Source: Gemella sp. (lineage in GTDB: Bacteria > Bacillota > Bacilli > Staphylococcales > Gemellaceae). From it: a DNA stretch of 64,000 nt. Below the pieces are notes generated by a model. The model saw only the letters and a program-made list of their open reading frames with translations, made no database searches and was not told where the DNA came from. The position numbers and the translations under genes are program-made. The stretch covers positions 1 to 64,000 of the forward strand of contig JAUMWC010000005.1 of assembly GCA_030529855.1 (NCBI GenBank), written 5' to 3'. How positions within the stretch are numbered: position 1 is the stretch's first letter; each line of letters opens with the position of its first letter. This document shows positions 44,681 through 55,024 of the stretch, piece by piece.

Positions 44681-44708
44681 TTTACAAACACAAATTCTAT
44701 GTTATAAT
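44681..44708 (+). promoter_or_regulatory. Promoter of coaX-hslO
   Basis: TTTACA (44681-44686), 16-nt spacer, TG-extended TATAAT (44703-44708). Confidence 0.65.
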
Positions 44709-44738
44709 AAATAGAATTTTTATTTAGGAGTAGACACG

Positions 44739-45506
44739 ATGATTTGTGCACTTGATGTTGGAAATACTAATATTGTATTAGGAGTTTTCGATGATGATTA
44801 TAAACAAATGTATTCTTGGAGAATTGCAACTGATTCAAGTAAAACAGAAGATGAACTTTATGTTATTATAAAGAACTTTTTTGTAGATAAGGGAATAGGG
44901 TTTGATTCTTTTACAGGATTAGTTATATCTAGCGTTGTACCTGGAATGCTATTTGCCTTGAAATTACTTAGTAGAAAATATTTTGGATTAGAGCCAATTA
45001 TAGTATCTAATGACATAAAAACCGGGTTGACAATACCAGAACCATATACTAAAAAGTTGGGATCGGATAGAATCGTTGACATAGTAGGAGCAAATGTATC
45101 TAATTATTTACCTGCAATAGTAGTTGATTTTGGTACTGCTACAACTTTTGATTATGTGGATGAGAATATGATATATAGAGGTGGGGTAATTTGCCCAGGG
45201 ATAAATATTTCTGCTGATGCTTTATACCAAAGAGCAGCTCAACTTCCTAGAGTAGAAATAGGAAAAGTTGATACATCTTTAGGAATGGATACAATATCTC
45301 AAATGCAAGCAGGATTATTCTATGGATTTATAGGACAATTTGAGGCTATAATTAAGAGTATGAAAAAAGAAATAAACCAAGATGTTAAAGTTGTTTTAAC
45401 AGGTGGTTTAGCGAAACTACTGGCTGAACATTCAGATCAAGTAGATATAATTGATGATGAATTAACCTTAAAAGGAATTATTGAATTATATAAATTAAAT
45501 AAATAG
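44739..45506 (+). CDS. coaX: Type III pantothenate kinase
   Basis: A 255-aa ASKHA-fold kinase for the first step of CoA synthesis. DVGNTNIVLGVF (phosphate 1), ISSVVPGM, GSDRIVDIVGA, VVDFGTATTFDYVD (phosphate 2, catalytic Asp region), GGVICPGI and LTGGLAKLL (adenosine). Coupled to hslO by a 13-nt gap, the order also seen in Bacillus (coaX-hslO). Confidence 0.95.
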   Translation: MICALDVGNTNIVLGVFDDDYKQMYSWRIATDSSKTEDELYVIIKNFFVDKGIGFDSFTGLVISSVVPGMLFALKLLSRKYFGLEPIIVSNDIKTGLTIPEPYTKKLGSDRIVDIVGANVSNYLPAIVVDFGTATTFDYVDENMIYRGGVICPGINISADALYQRAAQLPRVEIGKVDTSLGMDTISQMQAGLFYGFIGQFEAIIKSMKKEINQDVKVVLTGGLAKLLAEHSDQVDIIDDELTLKGIIELYKLNK

Positions 45507-45519
45507 GAGTTATTATAGA

Positions 45520-46389
45520 ATGAAAGATTATTTAATTAGAGGGCTTGCCTTCAATGATGAGATTAGATTTTTTGCTGTTAAATCAACTGAATTAGTAGAA
45601 GAAATAAGAAGAAGACACGATGCTTATCCAACAGCTATAGCAGCGGTAGGAAGAACTGCAACTGCTGCAGCTATGCTTGGAGCTATGCAAAAATCTGGAG
45701 ATATAGTAGATGTTAGGGTAGGAGGAAATGGACCATTAGGGAAAATTCTTGCAACTGCTGATGAAGATGGGAATGTTAGAGCTTATGCTTCAAATATGCA
45801 AGTACACTTACCAAGTAATGATAAAGGTAAACTTGATGTACGTGGAGTAGTTGGAACGCAAGGAGAACTAGTTATTATTAAAGATTTAGGTCTTGCTGAA
45901 AAATACACTACAACATCTCCAATCGTATCAGGAGAAATTGCAGAAGACTTTACTTACTACTTTGCAAAGAGTGAGCAAGTTCCATCAGCTGTGTCTTTAG
46001 GAGTTTTAGTAGAAACTGATAATTCAGTAATAGCAGCTGGAGGATTTATTGTTCAAGTACTACCATTTGCTTCAGATGAAACAATTACTAAATTAGAGAA
46101 TGTATTATCAAATATTAAACCAGTATCAACATTGATTCATGAAGGGAATACTTTAGAAGATATCGCGAAAATGTTATTTGGTGAAGATTACAGAGTATTA
46201 AAATCTAATGATGTTAAGTTTTCTTGCTCTTGTAATAAGGAAAAATATGCAGACGCGATAATTACTTTAGGTAGAGAAGAATTAGAAGATATGGCCAAGG
46301 AAGAAAACATAGAAACTGTATGTTCTTTCTGTAATGAAAAATACGTATTTTCACAATCAGAAATAAAAGAATTGATTGAAAAATTATAA
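45520..46389 (+). CDS. hslO: Redox-regulated chaperone Hsp33
   Basis: A 289-aa Hsp33. N-terminal domain: DYLIRGLAFNDEIRFFAVKSTELVEE, GGNGPLGKILATADEDGNVRAY. C-terminal zinc/redox switch has FSCSCNKEKY (CxC) and ETVCSFCNEKY (CxxC). Activated by disulfide formation under oxidative stress. AGGAG precedes ATG. Second gene of the coaX operon. Confidence 0.95.
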   Translation: MKDYLIRGLAFNDEIRFFAVKSTELVEEIRRRHDAYPTAIAAVGRTATAAAMLGAMQKSGDIVDVRVGGNGPLGKILATADEDGNVRAYASNMQVHLPSNDKGKLDVRGVVGTQGELVIIKDLGLAEKYTTTSPIVSGEIAEDFTYYFAKSEQVPSAVSLGVLVETDNSVIAAGGFIVQVLPFASDETITKLENVLSNIKPVSTLIHEGNTLEDIAKMLFGEDYRVLKSNDVKFSCSCNKEKYADAIITLGREELEDMAKEENIETVCSFCNEKYVFSQSEIKELIEKL

Positions 46390-46410
46390 GAATAAAAAGA
46401 ATATTTACAA

Positions 46411-46440
46411 ATCCGGGAAAACTGTTGAGTTTTCCCGGAT
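46411..46440 (+). terminator. Terminator of coaX-hslO
   Basis: ATCCGGGAAAACT / AGTTTTCCCGGAT perfect 13-bp stem with a 4-nt loop and weak T tail. Confidence 0.85.
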
Positions 46441-46505
46441 ATTTTGTTATTATATATAGAAATAAATTTTTTAGGTTTTAATTTTATTGGGGAGGATGAT
46501 TGTCA

Positions 46506-47096
46506 ATGAAACTATTAGAAAAAATGGTTGAGAATGATGGGAAAGTATACCCTAATAATGTTTTGAAAGTTGATTCTTTTATCAACCATCAAATAGATCC
46601 TAATTTAATGCAAGAAATTGCAAAGTCTTTATCTACATATTTTAGTGGCAAAGAAATCACTAAAATTATGACAATAGAATCTTCAGGGATAGCTCCGGCT
46701 TTGATGCTGTCTAGTATTTTAAAGGTACCTATGGTATTTGCTAAGAAAACTAAACCAGCAACATTAACTGCAGATTCTTTTTATAATACACAAATTCATA
46801 GTTATACAAAATCTATTACCAATACAGTAATAGTGTCTAAGGAATTTTTAAATTCTGATGACAAGATATTGCTTGTAGATGACTTTCTAGCGAATGGCCA
46901 GGCAATTTTAGGTCTAGCTGATTTAATAGAACAAGCGGATGCTGATTTAGTAGGTGTTGGTATTATAATAGAGAAATCTTTTCAAGATGGACGTAAGTTA
47001 ATTGAAGAAAAGGGAATAGATATTTGTTCTTTATGTAGAATTTCATCTTTAGATGGTGGAAAAGTAGTTTTTATTAAAGCAGATGATGAAAAATAA
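46506..47096 (+). CDS. xpt: Xanthine phosphoribosyltransferase
   Basis: A 196-aa type I PRTase for xanthine salvage. LKVDSFINHQIDP near the N-terminus is diagnostic of Xpt; TIESSGIAPALMLS, PMVFAKK and PRPP loop ILLVDDFLANGQA follow. ATG 46506 is chosen from GGGGAGG about 10 nt upstream and the family N-terminus; TTG 46500 is possible. No guanine riboswitch is present, unlike Bacillus xpt. Followed by guaB after 18 nt. Confidence 0.93.
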   Translation: MKLLEKMVENDGKVYPNNVLKVDSFINHQIDPNLMQEIAKSLSTYFSGKEITKIMTIESSGIAPALMLSSILKVPMVFAKKTKPATLTADSFYNTQIHSYTKSITNTVIVSKEFLNSDDKILLVDDFLANGQAILGLADLIEQADADLVGVGIIIEKSFQDGRKLIEEKGIDICSLCRISSLDGGKVVFIKADDEK

Positions 47097-47102
47097 ATTT
47101 AA

Positions 47103-48578
<1,476 letters not shown>

Positions 48579-48592
48579 TATTAAGATTTAGA

Positions 48593-48621
48593 TTGAAAAA
48601 ATAGTTATTATATAGTATAAT
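48593..48621 (+). promoter_or_regulatory. Promoter of the Wzz/BY-kinase pair
   Basis: TTGAAA (48593-48598), 17 nt, TATAAT (48616-48621). Confidence 0.75.
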
Positions 48622-48665
48622 TACGAGTTGTAAAACTATAAAATAAATTAATATAAGAGGTTTTT

Positions 48666-49370
48666 ATGGAAAGTAAACAAAATGACATTCTTGATATTGA
48701 TATTTTTTATCTATTAAGAAAATTGTGGTCAAAAAAATTGCTTATTGCAACAGTTTCTCTAGTATTCGCAGCATTAATGGGAGTTTATAGTATTTTTGTA
48801 GTAAAACCAACATATCAGGCTACTACTAAAATATATGCTGTAAATAAGGCTGAAGAAAATAAACAATTGACAGTTCAAGATGTTCAAATTGGTACATCTT
48901 TAGTTAAGGACTATCAAGAGATAATTTTATCTCCTGATGTGTTATCAGAAGTTATTCAGAAAGATAGTTTGGATGTAGATACTAAGGTATTGGCATCTAA
49001 AATAGCTATATCTTCACCAAAAGATACAAGGGTATTAAATATTACAGTTTCGGATTCAGATCCAGAAGCAGCTGCTAAAATTGCTAATACTTTGAGAGAT
49101 GTATCTGCAGCGAAAATTAAAACTGTAACACAAATCGAAGATATTAATACAATAACGGAAGCAACAGCACCATTAACACCATCATCTCCTAATATTCCTA
49201 GAAATATTTTACTAGGATTGCTAGGTGGAGCATTGTTATCAGTGGTAATAGTTGCTATTAAAGAATTATTAGATGATCGAATTAAACGTCCGGAAGATGT
49301 AGAGGAAGTGTTAGGAGTAGTATTATTAGGGGTAATACCACATGTAGATCAGAAGAAAGGTAAGAAGTAG
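48666..49370 (+). CDS. Wzz-family polysaccharide chain-length/kinase-activator membrane protein (CpsC-like)
   Basis: A 234-aa protein with two transmembrane helices (about 23-45 and 172-196) flanking an extracytoplasmic coiled-coil domain. Typical motifs are FYLLRKLWSKKLLI at the start and PLTPSSPNIPRNILLGLLGG before the second helix. The cytoplasmic tail ends in Lys-rich residues. CpsC/CapA proteins recruit and activate the BY-kinase CpsD encoded 2 nt downstream. No polymerase, transferase or phosphatase genes of a capsule locus are adjacent. Confidence 0.88.
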   Translation: MESKQNDILDIDIFYLLRKLWSKKLLIATVSLVFAALMGVYSIFVVKPTYQATTKIYAVNKAEENKQLTVQDVQIGTSLVKDYQEIILSPDVLSEVIQKDSLDVDTKVLASKIAISSPKDTRVLNITVSDSDPEAAAKIANTLRDVSAAKIKTVTQIEDINTITEATAPLTPSSPNIPRNILLGLLGGALLSVVIVAIKELLDDRIKRPEDVEEVLGVVLLGVIPHVDQKKGKK

Positions 49371-49372
49371 TA

Positions 49373-50083
49373 ATGAAAAAGATACATATTCAATATAACA
49401 CAGATATTATAAGTAAAGATTTATCGGAACATTACAATGCCTTAGCAACTAATATTCAATTCTTAGGGAAAGATATTAAGACAATAGCATTTTCATCTGT
49501 ACAACCAAACGAAGGTAAATCAACAGTAACAATGAATTTATCTAAAGCTTTAGCTGAGTTAGGATACAAAGTATTATTAATTGATGCTGACACGCGTAAA
49601 TCTGTGCTAGCGGCTCGTTTTAGAGTAGAAGGTGGAAAAATAGAAGGACTTACTTCTTATCTATCAGGAAATACTGATATAGAAAATATCATTTATGCCA
49701 CTGATATTCCAAACTTTACGATTATCCCAGCTGGAAAAGTACCACCTAGCCCACTTAGTTTAATTCAAAACCCTAATTTTGAATTAATGTTAGGTGCTTT
49801 TCGTAAGTACTATGACTATGTAATTGTTGATACACCACCAGTAGGTGCTGTAATTGATGCAGCTATTATTGCTCAAAAGTGTGATGGATCAGTTCTTATT
49901 ACAGAATCAGGAGCAATTAAGAGAAAATTTGTTAAAAAAGCAATTGAACAATTACAATCTTCAGGAAGTAAATTCTTAGGAACTGTACTGAACAAAGTAG
50001 ATATAGAGTCTAGCCACTATGGTGGGTACGGTGCTTATGGTGTTTACGGTAAGTATGGGGAACGTGTAGAGAACGAAGATTAA
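49373..50083 (+). CDS. Bacterial tyrosine kinase (BY-kinase, CpsD-like)
   Basis: A 236-aa autophosphorylating kinase. Walker A SSVQPNEGKSTVTMNL, Walker A' VLLIDADTRKS, Walker B VIVDTPPVGAVIDA. The C-terminal Tyr cluster after HYGGYGAYGVYGKYG holds several Tyr, the usual autophosphorylation sites. With the upstream Wzz protein it regulates polysaccharide assembly. The remainder of the locus must be elsewhere or the pair controls another polymer (inference). Confidence 0.93.
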   Translation: MKKIHIQYNTDIISKDLSEHYNALATNIQFLGKDIKTIAFSSVQPNEGKSTVTMNLSKALAELGYKVLLIDADTRKSVLAARFRVEGGKIEGLTSYLSGNTDIENIIYATDIPNFTIIPAGKVPPSPLSLIQNPNFELMLGAFRKYYDYVIVDTPPVGAVIDAAIIAQKCDGSVLITESGAIKRKFVKKAIEQLQSSGSKFLGTVLNKVDIESSHYGGYGAYGVYGKYGERVENED

Positions 50084-50086
50084 TAA

Positions 50087-50126
50087 GAAAAAGACTTAAA
50101 AGTTACAACTTTTAGGTCTTTTTTTA
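50087..50126 (+). terminator. Terminator of the Wzz/BY-kinase pair
   Basis: AAAAAGACTTAAAAGT / ACTTTTAGGTCTTTTT, long stem with T tail. Confidence 0.85.
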
Positions 50127-50167
50127 TGTAATTGTAAAAAAACTGAAACAATTATGTAAGTCACACA

Positions 50168-50176
50168 TGTTATAAT
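50168..50176 (+). promoter_or_regulatory. Extended -10 promoter of the amidase gene
   Basis: TGT-TATAAT, TATAAT at 50171-50176; no good -35. Confidence 0.5.
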
Positions 50177-50217
50177 AGTATATAAGTAAAAATTAGGATA
50201 ATAAAGGATTGAATAAA

Positions 50218-51837
50218 ATGAATAAAAAATTATTAATGTCATTAGCTATATTTTCTAGTACATTCGTAGCTAGTGAATTAGCAAATTTGAATGAAGCAGA
50301 AGCTAGTACAAAAAAAGTAACAACATATAAATTAAATAATTCAGCTAAAACATATGCAAATGCAGTAAATGCACAAACAGGAAAAAATGCTTCTAAAAAA
50401 ATATATGCAGCAGGAAACTATTATGTATATAAAACAGCAACTAATGGAATGATTAATATTTCAACTCAGCAAGGAAAGCCAGGAGCATGGATAAATCCTA
50501 ATACAGGAGCAGTAGTATCAGCTACAAAAAATACAACAAGTGTAACTAAGAATACTGCAACGTCAACTCCTAAAACACCTGCAACTAAACCAGTTACACC
50601 AACAGAAAACCAAATAAAAGCAACAACTTACAAATTAAATGGTACGGTAGCAACTTATGCAAATGCAGCAAATGCACAAACAGGAAAAAATGCTTCTAAA
50701 AAAACATATGCAGCAGGAAACTATTATGTATATAAAACAGCAAGTAATGGAATGATTAATATTTCAACTCAGCAAGGAAAGCCAGGAGCATGGATAAATC
50801 CAAATTCTGCTAAGGCACCAGCATCTGTATCTAAAACTGCAACTCCAACAAAAACTACGTCAACAGTAGTACAAAAACCGGCTGCAGCAACTACCAAAAC
50901 AGAATCGACACCAGCTACATATAAATTAAGTAGTGCAGTACAAACATATGCGAACGCAGCAAATGCTAAAGCAGAAGTAAATTCTAAAAAAACATATGCA
51001 GCAGGAAACTATTATGTATATAAAACAGCAACTAATGGGATGATTAACATTTCAAAAACACCAGGTAAAGTTGGAGCATGGATTAACCCTAATGCAACTA
51101 ACCCAAAAGCAGCTGCAACAGAACCTAAAAAAGAAACTACAAAACAAGCTACAACAGAAAAGCCAGCAACTAAGACCGTTGCTCAATCGATTGTAGCTCA
51201 AGACAAAGGTTCTAATTCTGGAGTTAGAAATAACTACGGAAAATACTCTAAAGTTATCTACTTAGATGCAGGTCACGGGGCTGCAGATTCTGGAGCAGCA
51301 TATTTTGGTCAAAAAGAAAAAGATTTAAACTTATCTATCTACAAGAAATTGACAACTCAACTTCAAAAAGAAGGTTATACAATAAAAGGAACGAGAAATT
51401 CAGATACATTTACTAAATTACAAGATATTTCTGCAAAAGCGAACCAAACAGATGCAGATTTATTTGTAAGTATTCACTTTAATGCTTCGTCAAGTAGTGC
51501 AGCAAAAGGGATTGAAACATATTGGTACCAAGATTATAAAGAGTACCCAACAAAAATTAATCAAGATAACCATTTAAACCCAGATAGATTAAGAAGAAGT
51601 GAAATTTTAGCTAACGGAATTCACTCTAACTTAATTAAGAATACAGGAGCTGTAGACCGTGGAGTAAGACGTGATACATACTCAGTGTTAAGAGAAACAG
51701 CAATACCAGCAGTATTGTTAGAATTAGGATATATGTCAAATAGAGATGAAGCAACTAAGATTGGTCAATCATCTTACCAAGATAAACTAGTAGATGGAAT
51801 TGTAAAAGGAATTAACAACTACTACCAAAAAGCATAG
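50218..51837 (+). CDS. Secreted N-acetylmuramoyl-L-alanine amidase with three SH3-like wall-binding repeats
   Basis: A 539-aa exported hydrolase. Signal peptide MNKKLLMSLAIFSSTFVASE; cleavage near AEAST. Three repeats of 59-60 aa (50323-50502, 50626-50805, 50917-51093) share TYKL, YANAxNA, KKxYAAGNYYVYKTA, NGMINIS and GAWINPN, probably cell-wall-binding SH3/GW-like units, joined by Thr/Pro linkers. The C-terminal Amidase_3 domain has VIYLDAGHGAADSGA (zinc His), the KEKDLNLSI Glu, FVSIHFNASSS (zinc His) and the catalytic Glu in AVLLELGYMSN. Cuts the amide between MurNAc and L-Ala. ATG 50218 is preferred over TTG 50209. Confidence 0.92.
   Translation: MNKKLLMSLAIFSSTFVASELANLNEAEASTKKVTTYKLNNSAKTYANAVNAQTGKNASKKIYAAGNYYVYKTATNGMINISTQQGKPGAWINPNTGAVVSATKNTTSVTKNTATSTPKTPATKPVTPTENQIKATTYKLNGTVATYANAANAQTGKNASKKTYAAGNYYVYKTASNGMINISTQQGKPGAWINPNSAKAPASVSKTATPTKTTSTVVQKPAAATTKTESTPATYKLSSAVQTYANAANAKAEVNSKKTYAAGNYYVYKTATNGMINISKTPGKVGAWINPNATNPKAAATEPKKETTKQATTEKPATKTVAQSIVAQDKGSNSGVRNNYGKYSKVIYLDAGHGAADSGAAYFGQKEKDLNLSIYKKLTTQLQKEGYTIKGTRNSDTFTKLQDISAKANQTDADLFVSIHFNASSSSAAKGIETYWYQDYKEYPTKINQDNHLNPDRLRRSEILANGIHSNLIKNTGAVDRGVRRDTYSVLRETAIPAVLLELGYMSNRDEATKIGQSSYQDKLVDGIVKGINNYYQKA
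50323..51093 (+). repeat. Three ~180-bp repeats in the amidase gene
   Basis: Copies at 50323-50502, 50626-50805 and 50917-51093. Long identical DNA stretches between copies 1 and 2 (for example the segments coding AAGNYYVYKTA and NISTQQGKPGAWINPN) point to recent duplication. Confidence 0.9.
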
Positions 51838-51838
51838 T

Positions 51839-51864
51839 AAAAGACCCATTAGGGTCTTTTATTT
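51839..51864 (+). terminator. Terminator of the amidase gene
   Basis: AAAAGACCC-ATTA-GGGTCTTTT hairpin with T-rich tail. Confidence 0.88.
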
Positions 51865-51886
51865 TATATAAGGAGAAGAAAAATAT

Positions 51887-52660
51887 ATGAAAATAGTATT
51901 AATAACAGGAGCTAGTTCAGGTATTGGAAAAGAATTAGCTTATAAATATGCCAATGATAAAAATAATTTGTTCTTAGTCGCAAGAAATGAACAAGCATTG
52001 TCAGAATTAAAAATAGATTTAGAGAACAAGTATGGTATTACTGTAAATATTTTATCAAAAGATTTGGGGAAGGAAGAGTCTGCAAGAGAAGTGTATGAAT
52101 ACGCTATAGAGAATAACTTACAAATCACAACTTTAGTAAATAATGCAGGATTTGGTGACTACGGAGAGTTTGTTAATAGTGATTTAGAAAAGCAAGTAAA
52201 TATGATTAATCTTAATGTTACAACTTTGACAAAATTAACTCATTACTTTCTAAAAGATATGAAAAATGTTAATTATGGTAATATTATCAATCTTGCATCG
52301 GTAGCAGCTTTTATGCCTGGTCCACAGATGTCAGTATATTATGCAACTAAGGCTTATGTATTATCATTAACAGAAGCTTTGTCAGAAGAATTAAAGGGAT
52401 CGGATATTTATGTAACTGCCTTATGTCCTGGGCCAACTAAGACAGAATTTGAGTCAAATGCCAGTGTTTCATTCTCAAGTGTTAAAATGCAGTCAGTTAA
52501 AGAAATGGTAGATTATGCATATAAGGAATTTGTAAAAAGAAAAAAAGTAATTATTATACCAGGAGCAACTAATAGAGCTTATATTACAGCTTTAAAATTT
52601 TTACCAAGATTTATGGTAAGAAATATAATTAATCAAGTACAAAGCAAATTTAGGAGATAA
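51887..52660 (+). CDS. Short-chain dehydrogenase/reductase
   Basis: A 257-aa SDR. Cofactor motif TGASSGIGKELA, NNAG (in VNNAGFGDYG), catalytic Ser in NLASVAAF and YxxxK in YYATKAY. The C-terminus is basic (MVRNIINQVQSKFRR). AGGAG site before ATG. Four nt before the M20 hydrolase gene, so the two are co-transcribed. Substrate unknown. Confidence 0.9.
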   Translation: MKIVLITGASSGIGKELAYKYANDKNNLFLVARNEQALSELKIDLENKYGITVNILSKDLGKEESAREVYEYAIENNLQITTLVNNAGFGDYGEFVNSDLEKQVNMINLNVTTLTKLTHYFLKDMKNVNYGNIINLASVAAFMPGPQMSVYYATKAYVLSLTEALSEELKGSDIYVTALCPGPTKTEFESNASVSFSSVKMQSVKEMVDYAYKEFVKRKKVIIIPGATNRAYITALKFLPRFMVRNIINQVQSKFRR

Positions 52661-52663
52661 GAA

Positions 52664-53839
52664 ATGAACTATAAAGATCAGGTGTTAACTTATATTGATG
52701 AAGTGAAAGAAAAATATATAAATATTTCCAAGGAAATACACGCTAAACCTGAGATAGGAAATCAAGAATTTTTTGCTTCCAAATTACTTAAAGAAGTCTT
52801 ACAGAAAAGTGATTTCGAAATAGAATCTAATATAGCAGGACATGAAACTGGATTTATAGCTTTGTATAAGAGTGGGAAAAGGGGGCCAAATGTAGCTTTT
52901 CTTGCAGAATATGATGCTTTACCAGGATTAGGACATGCTTGTGGTCACAATATAATAGGAACATCCAGCGTTTTGGCAGCTATTTCTCTAAGACAAGTTA
53001 TTGATGAAATTGGTGGAAATATATATGTTTATGGTTGTCCAGCAGAAGAAGGTGGAGCTAATGGTAGTGCTAAAGCTTCTTACGTAAAAGCAGGATTATT
53101 TAAAAATATAGATGCAGCGATGATGGTGCATCCAGCTTGGGATTCATATACATCATTAAATTCTCTAGCAGTTGATGTCTTTGAAGTAGAATTTTTTGGT
53201 AAATCAGCTCATGCAGCAGCAAATCCTGAAGAAGGTATAAATGCCTTAGATGCCATGATTCAATTTTACAATGGTGTAAATGCACTAAGGCAACAAAATA
53301 AAGTGGGAGATATGATTCATGGAATAATATTAGATGGAGGTCAAGCACCTAATATAATACCTGATTATACAAAAGCAAGATTTTTCACAAGATCTAAAAG
53401 AAGAAAAGATTTAGATATTCTTACAAGTAGAGTAGAAAAAATTGCTAATGGTTCTGCTTTACAGACTGGCTGCGAATATAAATTTACATTTATTCAAAAT
53501 GGAGTAGATGATTTTAATATTAACGAAGTATTTGATGATCTGTATAAGGAAGTAGCTCTAGAGTTAGGTGATAACATAGTAAGAGATTTATCAGCTAATT
53601 TTGGATCTACTGATGCTGGAAATGTTTCACAAGTAGTACCGACAATTCACCCATTTATAAAAATAGGGTCGTCTGATTTAGTTCCTCATACTAATGAATT
53701 TAGGGAAGCAGCGAACTCAAGTAAAGGATATGAAGCTTTAATTTTATCTGCAAAAATAATGACACTAACAGCCTTAAGATTATATAGTGATGAGGAAAAG
53801 CTATTAGAGATAAAAAATTGTTTTAGTAATAGTAAATAA
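52664..53839 (+). CDS. M20-family metal-dependent amidohydrolase (AbgB/PepD-like)
   Basis: A 391-aa di-metal hydrolase. Metal ligands are in AEYDALPGLGHACGHNIIG (Asp/His), YGCPAEEGGANG (Glu-Glu), the dimerisation domain starts EFFGKSAHAAANPEEGINALDAMI, and the C-terminal His is in IKIGSSDLVPHTNEF. Typical of aminobenzoyl-glutamate/N-acyl amino-acid hydrolases. Translationally linked to the SDR. Exact substrate not determined. Confidence 0.9.
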   Translation: MNYKDQVLTYIDEVKEKYINISKEIHAKPEIGNQEFFASKLLKEVLQKSDFEIESNIAGHETGFIALYKSGKRGPNVAFLAEYDALPGLGHACGHNIIGTSSVLAAISLRQVIDEIGGNIYVYGCPAEEGGANGSAKASYVKAGLFKNIDAAMMVHPAWDSYTSLNSLAVDVFEVEFFGKSAHAAANPEEGINALDAMIQFYNGVNALRQQNKVGDMIHGIILDGGQAPNIIPDYTKARFFTRSKRRKDLDILTSRVEKIANGSALQTGCEYKFTFIQNGVDDFNINEVFDDLYKEVALELGDNIVRDLSANFGSTDAGNVSQVVPTIHPFIKIGSSDLVPHTNEFREAANSSKGYEALILSAKIMTLTALRLYSDEEKLLEIKNCFSNSK

Positions 53840-53842
53840 GAT

Positions 53843-53867
53843 AGAGTAGCAGTGCTACTCTTTTTTT
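53843..53867 (+). terminator. Terminator of the SDR/M20 operon
   Basis: AGAGTAGCA / TGCTACTCT with T7 tail. Confidence 0.85.
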
Positions 53868-53881
53868 GCAGTATCTTTCAA

Positions 53882-53910
53882 TTGACTTTATTTGACTATA
53901 GGTATATTAT
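53882..53910 (+). promoter_or_regulatory. Promoter of the LLM oxidoreductase gene
   Basis: TTGACT (53882-53887), 17 nt, TATTAT (53905-53910). Confidence 0.7.
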
Positions 53911-53932
53911 TGTTAATAATATATTAACAATA
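53908..53932. promoter_or_regulatory. Perfect 11-bp-arm operator dyad at the LLM promoter
   Basis: TATTGTTAATA (53908-53918), centre ATA, TATTAACAATA (53922-53932): perfect inverted repeat overlapping the -10 and the start site. A dedicated repressor is expected; none is adjacent. Confidence 0.7.
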
Positions 53933-53942
53933 GAGGTATAAT

Positions 53943-54983
53943 ATGAAAATTTCAGTATTGAATTTAGCTCCTGTACGAGAAGGAGAAACTTTTAAAATAG
54001 CAATTGATGAAATGATAGAGCTATCACAAAAAGTAGAAGAATGGGGATACGAAAGATATTGGATTGCAGAACATCATAATAGTCACTCAATTGCATCGAG
54101 TGCAACTCAACTATTAATTCAAAAGACTTTAGACAATACAAAAAAAATAAGAGTAGGTTCGGGTGGAGTAATGTTACCTAACCATAGTCCTTACTTAATC
54201 GCAGAACAGTATGGAACACTAGACGTACTTCATCCAGGTCGTGTTGACTTAGGATTAGGTAGAGCTCCAGGTACAGACTTAAAAACAGCTAAGGCTATTA
54301 GAAAAAAAGAAATTACTTATCCAAATTTTGAAGAAGATATTGCAGAACTAAGATCCTACTTCGAAGGAACAGCTGAAGTTCACGCCTACCCTGGAGAAGG
54401 AGCTGATATTCCTTTCTATATCCTAGGTTCGAGTACTGATAGTGCATTCTTAGCTTCCGAAATGGGACTACCGTATGCCTTTGCAGCGCATTTTTCACCT
54501 AAAGAAATGCTACAGGCATCATACATTTATAGAAATAACTTTAAGCCATCAAAATATCTAGATAAACCTTACTTTATCTTATGTTATAACATTATTTTAG
54601 CTGATACTGTAAAAGAAGCTAAACGCTTAGCAACAACACAGTTACAATCATTCTTAAATCTAGTAACTTCGCAGAGAAAAGGATTATTACCACCTATGAA
54701 TTCTGAAGAAGAAGTATGGAAAAATTATATAGCAGCAGAAAAAGTACCACACTTTGGTCCAATAGCATTTACAAACGAAAACTTTATTTACAGAGAAAAA
54801 GAAATAGTTACAGGTATGCTAGCGGGATCTGTAATAGGAACTAAAGAGTCGGCTTTAGTTAAATTAAAAGAATTACAAGAAGATTTACAATTTGATGAAT
54901 TAATGGCAAATTCTATGATTTATGACAAAGAAGCGCAACAATATTCATATAAATTACTATCAGAAATAGCAGATCAAATATAA
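53943..54983 (+). CDS. LLM-class flavin-dependent oxidoreductase (luciferase-like, MsnO8 type)
   Basis: A 346-aa TIM-barrel flavoenzyme. Start MKISVLNLAPVREGE; WIAEHHN, SGGVMLPNHSPYLIAEQYGTLDVLHPGRVDLGLGRAPGTD is diagnostic of the MsnO8-like group. LGSSTDSAFLASEMGLPYAFAAHFSP follows. Oxidoreductase or monooxygenase on an unknown substrate. AGAGG sits 8 nt before ATG, inside the leader downstream of the operator. Monocistronic, tightly regulated by the look of its promoter. Confidence 0.9.
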   Translation: MKISVLNLAPVREGETFKIAIDEMIELSQKVEEWGYERYWIAEHHNSHSIASSATQLLIQKTLDNTKKIRVGSGGVMLPNHSPYLIAEQYGTLDVLHPGRVDLGLGRAPGTDLKTAKAIRKKEITYPNFEEDIAELRSYFEGTAEVHAYPGEGADIPFYILGSSTDSAFLASEMGLPYAFAAHFSPKEMLQASYIYRNNFKPSKYLDKPYFILCYNIILADTVKEAKRLATTQLQSFLNLVTSQRKGLLPPMNSEEEVWKNYIAAEKVPHFGPIAFTNENFIYREKEIVTGMLAGSVIGTKESALVKLKELQEDLQFDELMANSMIYDKEAQQYSYKLLSEIADQI

Positions 54984-54986
54984 ACT

Positions 54987-55024
54987 TAAAGATGATACAA
55001 GGAATAACTTGTATCATCTTTATT
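54987..55024 (+). terminator. Terminator of the LLM gene
   Basis: TAAAGATGATACAAG / CTTGTATCATCTTTA 15-bp stem; its tail touches the first ATTCAT of the next promoter. Confidence 0.88.

Noticed and set aside
46441-46505. Purine riboswitch upstream of xpt
   Set aside because: Only 65 nt remain after the hslO terminator, with none of the conserved purine-aptamer core; too short for an aptamer plus expression platform.
48666-50083. A full capsule locus starting here
   Set aside because: A terminator follows the BY-kinase and the next genes are an amidase and oxidoreductases.
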